In this document: piece after piece, positions 61,992 to 64,000 of the stretch
Numbering within the stretch: the stretch's first letter is position 1
Layout of the letters: the number at the start of each line of letters is the position of its first letter
NCBI GenBank assembly: GCA_964604165.1
Contig: CAZRYF010000005.1
Location: 62,001 to 126,000, forward strand
DNA: 64,000 nt
Direction of reading: 5' to 3'
Source: JAYZDK01 sp964604165
GTDB taxonomy: Bacteria; Myxococcota_A; UBA796; CAJQPC01
Translations under genes and position numbers: made by a program
Notes under the pieces: model-generated
The model's input: the letters and a program-made list of their open reading frames with translations, nothing else
Database searches by the model: none
What the model was told of the DNA's origin: nothing

Positions 61992-64000
61992 TCAGGGCTA
62001 CCGTGGGCGATGCCAAATTGGGCCAAGAAGGTTGTAGTATCGTCCCGGGAGAGGTTGGCTGAAAGTGAGCGGGCCAGGGTGTGGGTCACGCGTCGGTGCA
62101 TGGCTTCGTTGGCGTGGAGATCTGTCAGGTCGGCGATCAATGCGTGGGACTTCAGTGAGTACAGGCGGTACCCGGACGCGTCTGCAATGCGCAAGGCTTG
62201 TTCCGCGCGGGACTCGGCAGCGGACTTCATTCCCGCCGCCCCGAGGGCTCGCGCGGAGACGAGATGTAGACGACACACCTGGTGTGGCCAGGTTCGTCCC
62301 TGTGCCGGGTCTGCCCTCTCCAGGGAGGACATGGCTTCGTCCAGAAAGCCCAACTCGGCCTGGGAGAGGGAGAGCCAGGACCAGAGCAGGGGAAGGTAGC
62401 CCTCTACGTCACATTTTTCGGCGATGGAGAGTGCACGGGCGATGTCGTTCTGGCCTTCCTTGAACTCTCTCCGGGCCAGGCGGATGCGAATCAAGCTGAT
62501 GAGCGCTCCCAACTCGTCTTCCAGGTCACCAATCTCCTGGGTGAGGCGCAGGGCTTCGCGGGCGTTGTCCTCTGCATCCGAGAGTCTTCCCAGGTCCACC
62601 AGCACCATGGACCTGTAGCGAAGTCCCAGGGCCACCCCCATGAGGTGCTGTACTTCCCGTGCCTGGGCGATGGTCTTGTCTGAAAGCTGCATGGCCTTGC
62701 GCAGGTTTCCAGTGCACTGCGAGAGCTCCGCAAGATTGATGCGGGTCACGGCCAGGGCGCTGACGACGCCGATGCGCTCGAAGATCTGAATCGCCTGGTC
62801 CAGGTACTTTCGTGCTTCGGCAGATTGGCCGCGGCAGATGGCCACCAGGCCCAGGCCGTTGTAGCCGTCTCCAAGGGCCCGGTCGTTTCCGATGTTCCCC
62901 GCCACCGTGAGGCAGTCCAGGCTGTAGCGCCGGGATGCATCCAGATCTCCCCGGGACCAGTGCAGCGAGGCCAAGCCGTGCAAAGGCCCCACCCGCAGCG
63001 CTGGATCTCCTACGCGATCCGCTAGGAGCAGCGCCTCGCACAGGTTGGTCGAGGCTTCGTCCAGCCGGTGCTGCCGGCGAAAAAAGTTGCCCAACTCGCA
63101 GGCGGTGCGAGCTTGCAGGCCCGGGTCATCCAGGGTTCTTGCCAAGCGGTCTGCCCGCTCCAACTCTGCGCAGGCTTCAGACCAGTTGCCCATGTGGTAG
63201 AGGGCCAGTCCCCGGCGAAGTCGCAAGTCCGCCAGCCGAGCGTCTGCATCGTCCAAGACCAGGTACTCCCGGGCTTCCGGTTCAATGCTCAAAGCGCGCT
63301 CATAGAACTCCAGGGCCTCGGGCACGAAAGAGCGGGCCTGGAGTCGCTCGCCAGATCGCACAAGGTAAGGGTAGGCCTTGGCGGGCACCTGTCCCTGTTC
63401 AAAGTGCCATGCGAGGGCATCCACCACCAGGGCCACCCGGTGGCGGTAGAGGCGCTCCATGGAGGCGCCCGCTCTTCGGTGCAGGGCCGCGCGGCTCTTG
63501 GGGCTCATTCCCTCGATCAGCAGGTCCCGGAGGCGCGGTCGGGCCAGCACGTAAAGCTCGTCGGTCCCCGAGGTGCGTTGTCGGATCACCCCTCCATCCA
63601 GAAGTTCTTCAATGCGGTCCATCACCTCGTCTTCGGTCTCTCCGAGGGTGTCGAGCACCAGCTCCAGGGTGACCTCTTGCTGGCATACGGCCAAGAGGCA
63701 GGCAATCGCCCGGGCACGCTCGCTCAAGGGGGTGATGCGGCCTTTGAGGGCCTCCCGAATATTGGAGGGAAGGGGGAGCTGGATTCGGGTGACCTCTTCC
63801 AGGGGGACCGTCAGCTCGTAGATCTGGTCATCCGCATGGCGAATCACCCCGTTCTCCACCAGCCCACGGATCATCTCGGCGATGAAAAAGGGGTTGCCCT
63901 CTCCATCTCGCTGAAGGCGGTTGGCGAGCTTTCGGCACCGCTCGTCGGAGGGGATCAACTGGGAGAGGAGCTCCTCGACGCTGGTGGTGTCGAGGGGGGG
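61988..64000 (-). CDS. Kinase/ATPase-TPR paralogue, N-terminus beyond window edge
   Basis: At least 670 residues of a third tandem paralogue; the frame is open to position 64000, so its N-terminal part, where a kinase and P-loop are expected, is not visible. What is seen is the end of the ATPase-like region (DGEGNPFFIAEMIRGLVENG, then a winged-helix-like DEVMDRIEELLDGGVIRQ) and a long TPR array. It overlaps the next kinase gene by ATGA. Kinase identity is inferred from the paralogues. Confidence 0.8.
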   Translation of the reverse strand, partial: PPLDTTSVEELLSQLIPSDERCRKLANRLQRDGEGNPFFIAEMIRGLVENGVIRHADDQIYELTVPLEEVTRIQLPLPSNIREALKGRITPLSERARAIACLLAVCQQEVTLELVLDTLGETEDEVMDRIEELLDGGVIRQRTSGTDELYVLARPRLRDLLIEGMSPKSRAALHRRAGASMERLYRHRVALVVDALAWHFEQGQVPAKAYPYLVRSGERLQARSFVPEALEFYERALSIEPEAREYLVLDDADARLADLRLRRGLALYHMGNWSEACAELERADRLARTLDDPGLQARTACELGNFFRRQHRLDEASTNLCEALLLADRVGDPALRVGPLHGLASLHWSRGDLDASRRYSLDCLTVAGNIGNDRALGDGYNGLGLVAICRGQSAEARKYLDQAIQIFERIGVVSALAVTRINLAELSQCTGNLRKAMQLSDKTIAQAREVQHLMGVALGLRYRSMVLVDLGRLSDAEDNAREALRLTQEIGDLEDELGALISLIRIRLARREFKEGQNDIARALSIAEKCDVEGYLPLLWSWLSLSQAELGFLDEAMSSLERADPAQGRTWPHQVCRLHLVSARALGAAGMKSAAESRAEQALRIADASGYRLYSLKSHALIADLTDLHANEAMHRRVTHTLARSLSANLSRDDTTTFLAQFGIAHGSPE

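Overview
The window comes from a high-GC Gram-negative bacterium that looks like an uncultured member of the Myxococcota (old Deltaproteobacteria). The grounds are indirect. They are four large Ser/Thr kinase-ATPase-TPR proteins, many short lipoproteins with Asp/Ala/Thr-rich linkers, FG-GAP lipoproteins, secreted trypsins with MYXO-CTERM-like tails, a globin-coupled histidine kinase and a sigma-54 activator. No rRNA or tRNA gene was seen, so the species is open. Two runs of exactly 100 N (5526-5625 and 51841-51940) sit inside hexanucleotide repeats and look like assembly gaps.

Left part (1-11333). A truncated FG-GAP lipoprotein diverges from an NCS2 nucleobase permease. A leftward operon follows: DsbA-like lipoprotein, pheS, poly(Ala-Asp) lipoprotein, CrtC/AttH-like lipoprotein. 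A kinase-ATPase-TPR regulator reads rightward from a TTG start.

Regulated redox block (11399-28574). A globin-coupled histidine kinase and an NtrC-family sigma-54 activator are convergent and overlap at their 3' ends. Beside the activator lies a good -24/-12 promoter in front of boxB (di-iron benzoyl-CoA epoxidase) and tnaA (tryptophanase). A second, nearly perfect -24/-12 promoter (26761-26775) precedes an unbroken eleven-gene leftward unit. That unit encodes cytochrome oxidase subunits II, I, III, IV and a second III, a small membrane protein, a diheme cytochrome c lipoprotein, a ferritin-like di-iron protein, a NodU/CmcH carbamoyltransferase, a DUF5989 protein and an SGNH esterase. The simplest reading is oxygen- or redox-linked control of both units, but the regulator-promoter link is inferred.

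Middle (28592-43869). Here lie envelope lipoproteins, an NmrA-like Rossmann protein, a second FG-GAP lipoprotein in an operon with TM2-SHOCT and winged-helix membrane proteins, an MBOAT/SGNH O-acyltransferase pair, an AidB-like acyl-CoA dehydrogenase, two coupled radical SAM genes (the first B12-binding with an odd Cx4Cx2C motif), a sulfotransferase, small lipoproteins and a PP-loop ATPase.

Right part (43927-64000). A membrane glycosyltransferase gene precedes pheT, which is about 37 kb from pheS. Next come an unknown helical protein, a membrane retropepsin-like protease sharing its start region with a DEDDh exonuclease, a lipoprotein, two trypsin-like proteases flanking a membrane phosphodiesterase/phosphatase, and three tandem kinase-ATPase-TPR genes, the last cut by the window edge. 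Genes are packed tightly with many ATGA/GTGA/TTGA stop-start overlaps. The only gene-free stretch over 300 bases is 14292-14613.
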